From: Moraxella sp. K1664
GTDB taxonomy: Bacteria > Pseudomonadota > Gammaproteobacteria > Pseudomonadales > Moraxellaceae
Length of the DNA stretch: 64,000 bases
NCBI RefSeq assembly: GCF_039693965.1
Contig: NZ_CP155576.1
Span: 2,542,001-2,606,000, forward strand
Reading direction: 5' to 3'
Shown here: positions 54,686-63,127 of the stretch, piece by piece
Numbering within the stretch: the first letter of the stretch is position 1
Layout of the letters: each line of letters starts with the position of its first letter
Notes under the pieces: model-generated
What the model was told of the DNA's origin: nothing
What the model saw: only the letters and a program-made list of their open reading frames with translations
Database searches by the model: none
Position numbers and translations under genes: made by a program

Positions 54686-56125
54686 ATGATTAGTATTTTT
54701 GACATGTTTAAAATCGGTGTTGGCCCTTCAAGCTCGCACACGGTCGGTCCAATGGTCGCCAGTGGGCGGTTTTTGGCACTGTTAGATGAGCGACTGCATG
54801 GCGATTTTAGTCCGATTACAGGCATTACCATAGAGCTATATGGCTCGCTGTCCGCCACGGGCAAGGGACACGCCACCGATACCGCTACCTTGCTTGGACT
54901 ACTCGGACACGCCCCACGCACGCTAGACACCGAACGCACGGACGAGTATTTATCAGACATTCGCACGCACCAAAAGATGAACTTGGGCGGTCGTCATATC
55001 ATTGATTTTGATGAAACCACTGACATCTTATGGTATAGCGATGTTACCCTGCCCCAACACCCTAACGGCATGACACTCATCGCCACCTTAGCCGATGGCA
55101 CTCGTATCAGCGAAACCTACTTTTCTATTGGGGGTGGATTTGTCGTGGATAATGATGAATTTAAAGCCCAAACCGCACAAGAGCAACTAGATACCCCCAA
55201 AAAATCGCCCTACCCTTATCCCTTTGAGCTGGGAGCGGACATTGAACGGTTATGCCACACGCATGGGTTTAGCATTAGCGAGCTTATGCTCCACAACGAA
55301 ACTGCTGTCCGAGATGAAGAAGAAGTTAAAGATTATCTTAACGACATCTGGGCAACCATGCAGGCGTGTGTCAATGCCGGCTACCAAAAAGATGGTATCC
55401 TGCCCGGCGGTCTGAACGTCAAACGCCGTGCCAAAGCCTTATATGACCAGCTTAGCAAAGAATATGGCAAAGCCGATGGCGGACTGCTTGCGATGGATTG
55501 GGTGAACCTATACGCTCTGGCGGTCAATGAACAAAACGCCTCAGGCGGACGGGTCGTTACCGCTCCCACCAATGGGGCGGCGGGTATTATCCCTGCGGTG
55601 CTACATTATTATCAAGGCTTTATTCCGTCATTTAGTTATCAGGGCGTGCGTGAATTTTTGCTCGTGGCAGGGGCGATTGGGGCGTTAATCAAACAAAATG
55701 CGTCCATTTCAGGGGCGGAAGTTGGCTGTCAGGGCGAAGTTGGCTCTGCCTGCGCGATGGCAGCAGCAGGACTGGCTCACGTCATGGGCGGTACGGTCGC
55801 CCAATGTCTCAACGCCGCCGAGATTGGGCTAGAACATAACTTAGGGCTGACCTGCGATCCCATTGCAGGACTGGTGCAAGTGCCTTGTATTGAACGCAAT
55901 GCGATGGCATCGGTCAAGGCGATTAACGCCGCTCGCCTTGCCCTGCGTGGCGATGGCTCGCACCATGTCTCACTGGACAAAGCCATTTTGACCATGAAAG
56001 AGACCGGACTTGACATGATGGACAAATACAAAGAAACCGCTCGTGGTGGACTGGCTATCCATGCCGATAACCGCATTCCTGTGGCAGTAGTCGGTCATGT
56101 GGGCGTGGGATTTAGCCAGTGTTGA
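54686..56125 (+). CDS. sdaA: L-serine dehydratase (single-chain)
   Basis: 479 residues. It deaminates serine to pyruvate using a [4Fe-4S] cluster. N-terminal beta domain: [20 protein letters not shown]. Alpha domain: [40 protein letters not shown] and [20 protein letters not shown] with the cluster Cys residues, and [18 protein letters not shown] near the end. AAAGGA precedes the ATG. Together with glyA it handles serine flux. Confidence 0.95.
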   Translation: MISIFDMFKIGVGPSSSHTVGPMVASGRFLALLDERLHGDFSPITGITIELYGSLSATGKGHATDTATLLGLLGHAPRTLDTERTDEYLSDIRTHQKMNLGGRHIIDFDETTDILWYSDVTLPQHPNGMTLIATLADGTRISETYFSIGGGFVVDNDEFKAQTAQEQLDTPKKSPYPYPFELGADIERLCHTHGFSISELMLHNETAVRDEEEVKDYLNDIWATMQACVNAGYQKDGILPGGLNVKRRAKALYDQLSKEYGKADGGLLAMDWVNLYALAVNEQNASGGRVVTAPTNGAAGIIPAVLHYYQGFIPSFSYQGVREFLLVAGAIGALIKQNASISGAEVGCQGEVGSACAMAAAGLAHVMGGTVAQCLNAAEIGLEHNLGLTCDPIAGLVQVPCIERNAMASVKAINAARLALRGDGSHHVSLDKAILTMKETGLDMMDKYKETARGGLAIHADNRIPVAVVGHVGVGFSQC

Positions 56126-56167
56126 TGACACCAACAAACTCCTTTAACAAGATTTAGCAGGGCAAAT

Positions 56168-56201
56168 AAAAGACGGGTGTAGATGTTTTACTCCGTCTTT
56201 T
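56168..56201 (+). terminator. Terminator of sdaA
   Basis: AAAAGACGG and CCGTCTTTT form a 9-bp stem with a 16-base loop, then TGTTT. Confidence 0.7.
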
Positions 56202-56297
56202 TGTTTATCTATCTTTACTTCGCCAAATATGTAAATATCATTGCCAAAACTCTCATAACTGTGTACAATGGCAACAAATTTTTACCGCTAAATACTC

Positions 56298-57650
56298 ATG
56301 ACTTATTCTGTAACAACTCTGCTAGACCACCCTACTTTTCGCCTGTCCGCTGTGGCTGTTGCCACCATCACGCTACTGTCCTGTGCTTCGGCTCCCCAAG
56401 CACCACAGCGACCCATCGTGGTTAAGACACCAACGCCCACGCCTGCCCCGTCTCGTGTGGTCATTGTTCAGCCCCAAACACCAACCGCCCCAATAACCGC
56501 CCCCACGCCCACGCCTGCCCCATCGGTAGAAAATCGTTACTATGGCAGTTTTGGCGATTGGAAAAGCGACTTTATCACTCGCACCATCGCTGGCGGTCAT
56601 GTCTCTCATGCGGTGCATGCACTGATGGGCAGTGCCAGTCTCAACTCACAGGTCATCAGCCTAGACGGTCGCCAAGCCGAATTCTCCAAAATGCCGTGGT
56701 CGTACGTGGAATCTGCCGTTACCTCAGGGCGTGTCTCTAACGGTAGAGCCAAATTACGTGAATACCCTTCCCTACTCTCACGAGCCGAAAACCAATATGG
56801 TGTCCCCAAAGAGATAATGGTCGCCATTTGGGGTATTGAGTCCTCATATGGGGCAGGCACCGGCTCAACCGACTTAGTCGATGCCTTATCTAGCCTTGCC
56901 TTTGATGGTCGCCGTCGCAATTTTGCCGAAGGTGAACTGCTTGCCATGTTACAGATGATAGAGCGTGGCGATGTCAGCCGTTCACAACTGCGTGGGTCAT
57001 GGGCAGGGGGCATGGGTCATACCCAATTTATCCCCTCTACTTGGATAAAATACGGCGTGGACGGTAACGGCGATGGACAAAAAAACCCGTGGACAATCTC
57101 GGACGCTCTCACCTCCACCGCCCATTATCTAGGGGCAAGCGGTTGGGTGTCAGGTGTGGACGCTTTTTATGAAGTTCGCCTGCCAACTGGCTTTAACTAC
57201 CAACTCTTAGGGCAAAAACAGTCCCTAGAATCGTGGAAATCCTTGGGCGTGGTCTCTGCCAATGGCGAGTACTTTGGCGGTCATGCCCAAGCCGAGCTGT
57301 GGTTACCTGCCGGCGTGAATGGTCCTGCCCTGCTACTGACACCCAACTTTGACGTTATCAAAGTTTATAACAACTCATCTAGCTACGCCCTAGCCGTGGC
57401 AACCCTTGCCAAACGTATCGCTGGCGGTGCTGGCATTCGTGGCAACTGGCCACGCCACGAACAGCCACTGTCTCGCTCAGAAGTCATTCGCTTACAAGAA
57501 GCCTTAAACACCAAAGGTTACTCTGCCGGTAAAGCGGACGGCGTGGCAGGAGCGAACACCTCTCGTGCCTTTGCTCGCTGGCAGGCGGATAATGGACGCA
57601 TTCCTGATGGTTTTATCACCCAAAACTCGGTGCGTGGCTTGGTCTGGTAA
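56298..57650 (+). CDS. Lytic murein transglycosylase lipoprotein with PG-binding domain
   Basis: 450 residues. The N-terminus is a lipoprotein signal (LSAVAVATITLLSCAS, lipobox LLSC), followed by a Pro/Thr-rich linker (TPTPTPAPSRVV). The catalytic domain is MltB-like: VPKEIMVAIWGIESSYGAGT with the catalytic Glu, FDGRRRNFAEGELLAMLQM, and GSWAGGMGHTQFIPSTW. The C-terminal PG_binding_1 domain runs from SRSEVIRLQEALNTKGYSAG to the end. It would cleave glycan strands at the outer membrane; O-acetylation by the PatA/PatB system would block this class of enzyme. Confidence 0.9.
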   Translation: MTYSVTTLLDHPTFRLSAVAVATITLLSCASAPQAPQRPIVVKTPTPTPAPSRVVIVQPQTPTAPITAPTPTPAPSVENRYYGSFGDWKSDFITRTIAGGHVSHAVHALMGSASLNSQVISLDGRQAEFSKMPWSYVESAVTSGRVSNGRAKLREYPSLLSRAENQYGVPKEIMVAIWGIESSYGAGTGSTDLVDALSSLAFDGRRRNFAEGELLAMLQMIERGDVSRSQLRGSWAGGMGHTQFIPSTWIKYGVDGNGDGQKNPWTISDALTSTAHYLGASGWVSGVDAFYEVRLPTGFNYQLLGQKQSLESWKSLGVVSANGEYFGGHAQAELWLPAGVNGPALLLTPNFDVIKVYNNSSSYALAVATLAKRIAGGAGIRGNWPRHEQPLSRSEVIRLQEALNTKGYSAGKADGVAGANTSRAFARWQADNGRIPDGFITQNSVRGLVW

Positions 57651-57654
57651 TACA

Positions 57655-57681
57655 AAAGTCGGTGCGTGATGTACCGACTTT
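57655..57681 (+). terminator. Terminator of the transglycosylase gene
   Basis: AAAGTCGGT and ACCGACTTT form a 9-bp stem, then TTATTT. Confidence 0.8.
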
Positions 57682-57802
57682 TTATTTAATCGCTCATCAT
57701 GCGGTTAAGCCATCGTTGCAAATGATAACAATTTAAAACTTTTCATCTTGATAAAAATCTGTTAGATTATAGCACTTTTAACTTTTAACCTTTGGAGCTG
57801 TT

Positions 57803-58318
57803 ATGAAAATCAAATCCCTACTACTGCTTAGCACCCTATTTTGTGCCAGTGCCTTTGCTGCACCGAGCAATCAATCCCTAGAAGAACTTGCCAAAATCAT
57901 GCCTTACGAATCCACATTTTACCAAGCGGTCGTTGCCCCACTTGAAATGGAACGCATGGCAATCGCTCAGGGCATGGCACAGGACAATACACTCACCGAC
58001 GACCAACGCAAAAAAGCCCTAAAAGCCTTTGACGACTATGCCGAAGGTCTTATTAAAAGCCTAGACACCAAAGCAACCAAAGACGGGCTTAAAAAATCCT
58101 ACCTAAACGCCGCCAAGTCATTTAGTCAAGCCGAAGTGGATGCCATGATTGCTTTTTATGGCAGTAAAGACGGGCAAAGTGCCTTAAAAAAACAAGATGC
58201 CGTCTTTGAGTCCTATATGAAAAGTGCAGGCGAGAGCAACAAAAAAACCGTAGAAGCCTACGAAAACAAACATCTTAAAAAAATGCAGGATGATGTTAAG
58301 AAGATTTTAAATAAATAA
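57803..58318 (+). CDS. DUF2059 periplasmic protein
   Basis: 171 residues with a signal peptide (KIKSLLLLSTLFCASAFA). The helical DUF2059 pattern is clear: LKKSYLNAAKSFSQAEVDAM, IAFYGSKDGQSALKKQDAVF. The family has no assigned role. GGAG lies 7 bases before the ATG. It ends at a hairpin terminator shared with the convergent gene. Confidence 0.8.
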   Translation: MKIKSLLLLSTLFCASAFAAPSNQSLEELAKIMPYESTFYQAVVAPLEMERMAIAQGMAQDNTLTDDQRKKALKAFDDYAEGLIKSLDTKATKDGLKKSYLNAAKSFSQAEVDAMIAFYGSKDGQSALKKQDAVFESYMKSAGESNKKTVEAYENKHLKKMQDDVKKILNK

Positions 58319-58327
58319 GTTGCATAA

Positions 58328-58356
58328 AAATGGGTCAGAGTAAATCCGACCCATTT
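58328..58356. terminator. Terminator after the DUF2059 gene
   Basis: AAATGGGTC and GACCCATTT form a 9-bp stem with an 11-base loop; T-rich sequence follows. Confidence 0.65.
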
Positions 58357-58382
58357 AGATTTTTACCCATTTTTATTAAAGC

Positions 58383-58766
58383 TTATTTATCACTGATTGT
58401 CTTACTAGCAACTGCTCCTACCGTGCCTGCCGTGCCTGTGATGACCGCTTTGCCACCTACGACCGAGCCACCAATTTTTGCCAAAGACGCATTGGTTAAG
58501 GCGATACCTTTTAATGTGCTAATCGCTGTGCCAGTTGATGCAGCTCCTAATGCACCCGTCGCCCCTATACTCGCTGCAATGGCAGGAGCGGCAACATATC
58601 CAGCACCACCTGTTGCTACGCCCACCGCAACGGCAGTTTTAACTGGGTTTTCTTTAACAAAATCCACCGCTCGGCTTAATAAGCCAGACTTTTTCTCTTT
58701 TTCTGTATCTATTACTGTGATAATCACTCGATTATCAACAATGGAAACTTTATTGGTTACGCTCAT
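58383..58766 (-). CDS. Gly/Ala-rich hydrophobic small protein
   Basis: 127 residues from ATG 58766 (GGAG 7 bases upstream); four codons further upstream another ATG is possible. The first 45 residues are strand-like and charged (KVSIVDNRVIITVIDTEKEK), then a long hydrophobic Gly/Ala/Thr stretch (AVAVGVATGGAGYVAAPAIA, ASIGATGALGAASTGTAIST) suggests membrane insertion, like the hydrophobic hairpins of bacteriocin-type or phage-exclusion-type proteins. No family recognised. It is divergent from the XRE regulator gene with 117 bp between them, so the regulator may control it. Confidence 0.6.
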   Translation of the reverse strand: MSVTNKVSIVDNRVIITVIDTEKEKKSGLLSRAVDFVKENPVKTAVAVGVATGGAGYVAAPAIAASIGATGALGAASTGTAISTLKGIALTNASLAKIGGSVVGGKAVITGTAGTVGAVASKTISDK

Positions 58767-58883
58767 GGTTGACTCCATTTTAGACTAGGGGTTTTATAGA
58801 TTTTAGCCACTTTCAGCCCTTTACGCCATACCCAAAAAGTGCTAAAATTTACCGAATTTCACTATTTTTTAGGGCGATGAGCA

Positions 58884-59273
58884 GTGGCTACCATTCATGA
58901 AAATATCCGCAAAATCAGAGACTTTCGCCAACTCTCCCAACAAGATATGGCGGAGCGTTTGGATATGTCGGTTAGTGCTTATGGCAAGATTGAACGTGGC
59001 GAAACGTCTATCATTCATAGCAAATTATCAAAAATCGCTGAGATTTTAGAAGTGGATATTTTAGACCTTTTGAAAAACAATTATTACAATTCCATTCATG
59101 GCTCACAAAATAATGCCAGTGCCATTGGCATTATCCAGCACCAAAATAATTATCACAGTGATAGCGAATTGTTACACAAGATTGAATTGCTTGAAAGTCG
59201 GCTAAGACACCAACAAGACATCATTGAGAGCAAAGATAGAGAAATAGAACTTTTGCGTAAATTAATAGAATAA
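58884..59273 (+). CDS. XRE-family transcriptional regulator
   Basis: 129 residues with a GTG start (AGGG 10 bases upstream). The HTH_3 domain covers residues 4-65: [53 protein letters not shown] linker with Asn/Gln/Gly ([17 protein letters not shown]) is followed by a coiled coil ([31 protein letters not shown]), probably for oligomerisation. Likely controls the divergent Gly/Ala-rich gene or itself. Confidence 0.9.
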   Translation: MATIHENIRKIRDFRQLSQQDMAERLDMSVSAYGKIERGETSIIHSKLSKIAEILEVDILDLLKNNYYNSIHGSQNNASAIGIIQHQNNYHSDSELLHKIELLESRLRHQQDIIESKDREIELLRKLIE

Positions 59274-59294
59274 GTCCGCCCTACCATCGCTTGC

Positions 59295-59329
59295 AAATCC
59301 TTATCATGACCCCATTATGATAAGGATTT
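59295..59329 (+). terminator. Terminator of the XRE gene, overlapping the first uvrB ATG
   Basis: AAATCCTTATCAT and ATGATAAGGATTT form a 13-bp perfect stem with a 9-base loop, then CTTTTG. The right arm begins with the ATG at 59317 that could open the uvrB frame. Confidence 0.7.
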
Positions 59330-59349
59330 CTTTTGATAACAACAACACC

Positions 59350-61425
59350 ATGCAACAGCCCAAAACCACTCGTGCCAAAATCACCGAAAGTCAGCTTACC
59401 AAACAACTAGGCAATGACGATAAAGTCTTTAAAATGGTTACGCCCTTTGCCCCCAGTGGCGACCAACCAACCGCCATACAGTCCCTAGTGGACGGGGTCA
59501 AGGCAGGCAAAAAAGACCAACTTTTGCTTGGTGTGACAGGCTCGGGTAAGACTTATACCATGGCAAAGGTCATTGAGAGCTTGGGGCGACCTGCGATTAT
59601 CATGGCTCATAACAAGACGCTGGCGGCACAGCTTTATGGCGAGTTTAAGGAATTTTTCCCCCATAATGCGGTAGAGTACTTTGTCAGTTATTATGACTAC
59701 TATCAGCCTGAGGCGTATGTCGTGGCGAGCGATACCTTTATTGAAAAGGATTCTGCCATCAACGACCACATCGACCAAATGCGACTGTCCGCCACTCGTG
59801 CCTTACTCGAACGCCGTGATACCATCATTGTGGCGAGTGTGTCCGCCATTTATGGTTTGGGCGACCCTGAGAGTTACCTAAAAATGCTCCTGCACGTGGT
59901 CGTGGGCGATGTCGTGGACAGAACCAACCTTATCAAACGCTTGGTTGAGCTACAATACGAACGCAACGAGCTGGACTTTGGGCGTGGCACTTATCGCTTA
60001 CATGGCGAGACCTTGGACATCTACCCTGCCGAGAGCGAACAGTTGGCGGTGCGGATTAGCATGTTTGATGATGAAGTCGAAAAAATCACATGGTTTGACC
60101 CTTTGACGGGCAAAAACATCAAATCCGTGCCACGCATTACCATCTACCCCAAATCTCACTACGTTACCCCACGAGAAAAATTAGAAGTGGCAATGGGTAC
60201 GATTAAAGAAGAGCTTGCCGAGCGGTTAGACTATTTTCGCTCGCATGATAAGCTACTAGAAGCCCAGCGTATCAAAGAACGCACCCAATACGACTTAGAG
60301 ATGATACAGCAGTTAGGCTACTGTAACGGCATTGAGAACTACTCTCGTCATCTGTCAGGGCGACAGGCAGGCGAGGCACCGCCCACACTTTTTGACTATC
60401 TACCGTCTGATGCGTTGGTGTTTTTGGACGAAAGCCACGTTACCGTTCCCCAAATCGGAGCGATGTACAAGGGCGATAGAAGTCGCAAAGAAAACTTGGT
60501 TAATTATGGCTTTCGCTTGCCGTCCGCCATGGATAACCGCCCCATGATGTTTGAAGAATGGGAGGCGGTCGTGCCAACTCGTATCTTTGTATCGGCAACC
60601 CCTGCCCCTTATGAGTTGGAACATAGCGAGCAAGTGGTCGAGCAAGTCGTCCGCCCCACAGGACTCATTGACCCCATACTAGAAATACGCCCCGTACTCA
60701 CCCAAGTGGACGATGTGCTTGGCGAGATTAACCTGCGTAAGCCACTCAATGAGCGAGTGCTGATTACCACGCTCACCAAACGCATGGCGGAGGATTTGAC
60801 CAGTTATTTAAAAGAATATGGCGTGCGTGTGGCATATTTACACAGCGACATTGATACGGTAGAACGCATGAAAATCATTCATGAACTTCGAACAGGGGTG
60901 CATGATGTGCTGGTGGGTATTAACCTTTTGCGTGAAGGCTTGGATATGCCTGAGGTGTCGCTTGTGGCGATTTTTGATGCGGACAAAGAAGGCTTTTTAC
61001 GCTCGGAGCGGTCACTCATTCAGACCATTGGGCGGGCGGCACGGCACGTCAATGGCAAGGCGATTTTGTACGCTGATAGCATTACGCCGTCCATGCAAAA
61101 GGCGATAGATGAGACCGAACGCAGACGAGCCAAGCAAATCGCCTTTAATACCGAGCATGGCATTACGCCAAAATCGGCAAGCCGTGCCATCACCGATAAG
61201 ATTGACACGGGCGAAATTGAGAGCGTGGACGCCCCAACAATTGATGTGCCTTTTGCCCTAAATGACATTGATGTGGAAATCCTACGCCGTCCTGAGCTTA
61301 TGATAAAAGAAATTAACCGCCTAGAAAAACAAATGAAAAAACTCTCGGGTGAGCTAAAATTTGAAGAAGCGATGAGAGTGCGTGATACCATGCTGGCGTT
61401 AAAAGATGAGTTTAACAAACTGTAA
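59350..61425 (+). CDS. uvrB: Excinuclease ABC subunit B
   Basis: 691 residues from ATG 59350; the first in-frame ATG (59317) lies in the terminator hairpin, so the later start is preferred without a strong ribosome site for either. Walker [15 protein letters not shown], the beta-hairpin region [17 protein letters not shown], the helicase motif [26 protein letters not shown], motif VI region [20 protein letters not shown], and a C-terminal UVR domain ([20 protein letters not shown]). UvrB loads on DNA with UvrA, verifies damage and recruits UvrC. Confidence 0.97.
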   Translation: MQQPKTTRAKITESQLTKQLGNDDKVFKMVTPFAPSGDQPTAIQSLVDGVKAGKKDQLLLGVTGSGKTYTMAKVIESLGRPAIIMAHNKTLAAQLYGEFKEFFPHNAVEYFVSYYDYYQPEAYVVASDTFIEKDSAINDHIDQMRLSATRALLERRDTIIVASVSAIYGLGDPESYLKMLLHVVVGDVVDRTNLIKRLVELQYERNELDFGRGTYRLHGETLDIYPAESEQLAVRISMFDDEVEKITWFDPLTGKNIKSVPRITIYPKSHYVTPREKLEVAMGTIKEELAERLDYFRSHDKLLEAQRIKERTQYDLEMIQQLGYCNGIENYSRHLSGRQAGEAPPTLFDYLPSDALVFLDESHVTVPQIGAMYKGDRSRKENLVNYGFRLPSAMDNRPMMFEEWEAVVPTRIFVSATPAPYELEHSEQVVEQVVRPTGLIDPILEIRPVLTQVDDVLGEINLRKPLNERVLITTLTKRMAEDLTSYLKEYGVRVAYLHSDIDTVERMKIIHELRTGVHDVLVGINLLREGLDMPEVSLVAIFDADKEGFLRSERSLIQTIGRAARHVNGKAILYADSITPSMQKAIDETERRRAKQIAFNTEHGITPKSASRAITDKIDTGEIESVDAPTIDVPFALNDIDVEILRRPELMIKEINRLEKQMKKLSGELKFEEAMRVRDTMLALKDEFNKL

Positions 61426-61429
61426 AACA

Positions 61430-61551
61430 TACTCCATGCTCAACTTAAAATTATAACTCATTGATTTTTAATAATTATTTTTTTGGTTGTAGGGGCGAAT
61501 TGCAATTCGCCCTTGATAAATCAACCAATTATATAAAGTTGAAGTGGGACA
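61430..61551. repeat. R2 MITE-like repeat, copy c
   Basis: Left ACTCCATGCTCAACTTAAAA, right TATAAAGTTGAAGTGGGACA; centre TTGTAG and the GGGCGAATTGCAATTCGCCC palindrome in inverse orientation to copy a. It lies directly upstream of the toxin-antitoxin pair. Confidence 0.7.
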
Positions 61552-61598
61552 AAATACGCCTTTTATGGTACACTTAACGGACACCCAAGGAGCATACC

Positions 61599-61892
61599 AT
61601 GACCCAAATCATCATCAATAGCCCCACCGACAGCAGTTTGTCTATCATGTTGCCACTCAATGCGGACGGTAGTGTGGTGTTTCCTAAGTGGTTGATTGAT
61701 GACTTAACCCATTCTCATCGCTTGGTAAGTTTTAAAAACAATCAAAAAACTGCCAAAGATGATGATGTACTTGCCATGATTGAAAATACAGGCGGACTGC
61801 TTGCCCCTTATGTCAAACAACCGCTAACCATTGATGAGATGAATGACGGCATAAACCACCATTTTTCACAAATGGATAAGGCGGAGTTATGA
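61599..61892 (+). CDS. Antitoxin of a PIN-domain toxin-antitoxin pair
   Basis: 97 residues. The N-terminal half (IIINSPTDSSLSIMLPLNAD, GSVVFPKWLIDDL) has the short-strand pattern of AbrB/SpoVT-like or similar DNA-binding antitoxins, though it is divergent. The acidic C-terminal half would contact the toxin. AAGGAG lies 7 bases before the ATG. Its stop TGA overlaps the toxin ATG (ATGA), the usual toxin-antitoxin coupling. The family name is uncertain; the antitoxin role rests on size and overlap. Confidence 0.7.
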   Translation: MTQIIINSPTDSSLSIMLPLNADGSVVFPKWLIDDLTHSHRLVSFKNNQKTAKDDDVLAMIENTGGLLAPYVKQPLTIDEMNDGINHHFSQMDKAEL

Positions 61893-62635
61893 TTAGTCTT
61901 GATACTAATATTTTGGTGCGTTATTTAACCAAAGACGATACCGTGCAATATCAAAAAGTGGTGACGTTATTTCAAAAATTACATACAGATAATGAACAAG
62001 GTTTTATCTCTTTATTGGTGGTTTTGGAAGTAAATTGGGTATTGGCATTTAGTTATAAAATCCCCAGAAATGAAATTATCCATTCGCTATTAGCTTTATT
62101 AAATTTTCCTTTTTTAACGTTTGAGCAAGCCAATCATCTACAACAAACCCTACTATACGCCCAAAATAATACTTTTGATTTGTCTGATTTATTGATAGCG
62201 TGCAAAAGTCGTAGTTTGCATAATTTGCCTGTTTGGGCGTACCCGCCTTTTGTATTTGCAATGAAAAATGAGAAAAATCGCACGTTTTTCAAGGAAAAAG
62301 TGAAGTTTGATAGCCATTCTATCAAACAAGCTTTTGACGATGAAAAACAAGATTTAGCCATTTTTCATGCAAAAACTGAAAGTTTAATTCTAAAAATTTT
62401 CAAAAACCAATTGAGTTACAAAGGGTGGGTACGCCCCATACCTTTGATAAAAAAGCAAGTCGGGCGGACGGTTTTGTTTTATTATAAACGGTTTTGTTTT
62501 GTTATAGAATATTATGCAAGAATCCCACCCCTTAGCCCCATTTACCCCACCCCATGCCAAAGTGCTGATGCTTGGCAGTTTTCCGCCACCGCCCATTCGC
62601 TGGGCGATGAATTTTTATTATCCCAATTTAAATAA
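61889..62635 (+). CDS. PIN-domain toxin interrupted by R1 (chimeric reading frame)
   Basis: 248 codons, but only the first 115 are native PIN sequence: LDTNILVRYLTKDD with Asp5, LVVLEVNWVL with Glu47 and FDLSDLLIA with Asp97 and Asp100. After LHNLPV the R1 repeat takes over; residues 116-183 (WAYPPFVFAMKNEKNRTFFK and onward) are R1 read in frame, and the last part is out-of-frame sequence overlapping the next gene by 122 bp. The true C-terminus, TFDKKASRADGFVLL, is preserved at 62440-62487 in another frame. The final acidic site residue is therefore lost and the RNase is expected to be inactive. Confidence 0.8.
   Translation: MISLDTNILVRYLTKDDTVQYQKVVTLFQKLHTDNEQGFISLLVVLEVNWVLAFSYKIPRNEIIHSLLALLNFPFLTFEQANHLQQTLLYAQNNTFDLSDLLIACKSRSLHNLPVWAYPPFVFAMKNEKNRTFFKEKVKFDSHSIKQAFDDEKQDLAIFHAKTESLILKIFKNQLSYKGWVRPIPLIKKQVGRTVLFYYKRFCFVIEYYARIPPLSPIYPTPCQSADAWQFSATAHSLGDEFLLSQFK
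62235..62436. repeat. R1 MITE-like repeat, copy C, inside the PIN toxin gene
   Basis: About 202 bp with ends GGGCGTACCCGCCTTT and AAAGGGTGGGTACGCCC. Internal sequence is very close to copy B (GAGAAAAATCGCACG, TTTTTCAAGGAAAAA, CAAGATTTAGCCATTTTTC). Its length is not a multiple of three, so the displaced toxin end is out of frame. Confidence 0.8.
62440..62487 (+). pseudogene. Displaced C-terminal fragment of the PIN toxin
   Basis: Codons TFDKKASRADGFVLL and TAA, the standard PIN ending (TFDxKAS). It follows the right end of R1 by 3 bases. With R1 removed, GTT and ACC are joined over a few bases and the gene would encode LPVxTFDKKAS, restoring a protein of about 131 residues, a normal PIN toxin length. 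Confidence 0.75.
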
Positions 62636-63077
62636 CGATATGTGGCGGATTATGGGTTTGGTATTTTTTGATGATAAAGAGTATTTTATTGACGGCAAAA
62701 AGTTTAAAGAAGCACTTTTAAAAGATTTTTTAACCCAAAAAGGCATTGCCATTTACGACACTGCCAAAACAGTCATTCGTGAAAATAACAATGCGTCCGA
62801 TAAATTTTTAACCATTATCCAAAAATCCGACATCAAAGGCTTATTAGCCACTTTGCCTGATTGCAACCATATCATCACCACAGGCGAAAAAGCGAGCGAG
62901 ATTCTATTGTCCAATTTTGATATAAAAATCCCAAAAGTTGGGCAATCGGTAGAGCTAACCTTTGACAATAAAATTGTTACTCTGCACCGTCTGCCGTCAT
63001 CATCACGGGCGTATCCGCTTGTCCTTGATAAAAAGGCACAATTTTATAGGGCGGTGTTTGAGAAATTAGACTTATAA
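62514..63077 (+). CDS. Uracil-DNA-glycosylase-superfamily protein
   Basis: 187 residues. UDG-like motif 1 region KVLMLGSFPPPPIRWAMNFY and the Asn/Tyr that follow (YYPNLNNDMWRIMG); central CNHIITTGEKASEILL; C-terminal LHRLPSSSRAYPLV, the HxxPSS motif 2. These match the DUF/Mug-like branch of the superfamily rather than Ung. Likely excises damaged or mispaired bases; exact substrate unknown. The chimeric PIN frame overlaps its first 122 bp. Confidence 0.8.
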   Translation: MQESHPLAPFTPPHAKVLMLGSFPPPPIRWAMNFYYPNLNNDMWRIMGLVFFDDKEYFIDGKKFKEALLKDFLTQKGIAIYDTAKTVIRENNNASDKFLTIIQKSDIKGLLATLPDCNHIITTGEKASEILLSNFDIKIPKVGQSVELTFDNKIVTLHRLPSSSRAYPLVLDKKAQFYRAVFEKLDL

Positions 63078-63127
63078 ATATGATTGTATAACTACCATGC
63101 ACAGCATGACCGCCAATAGGAGTTTTT

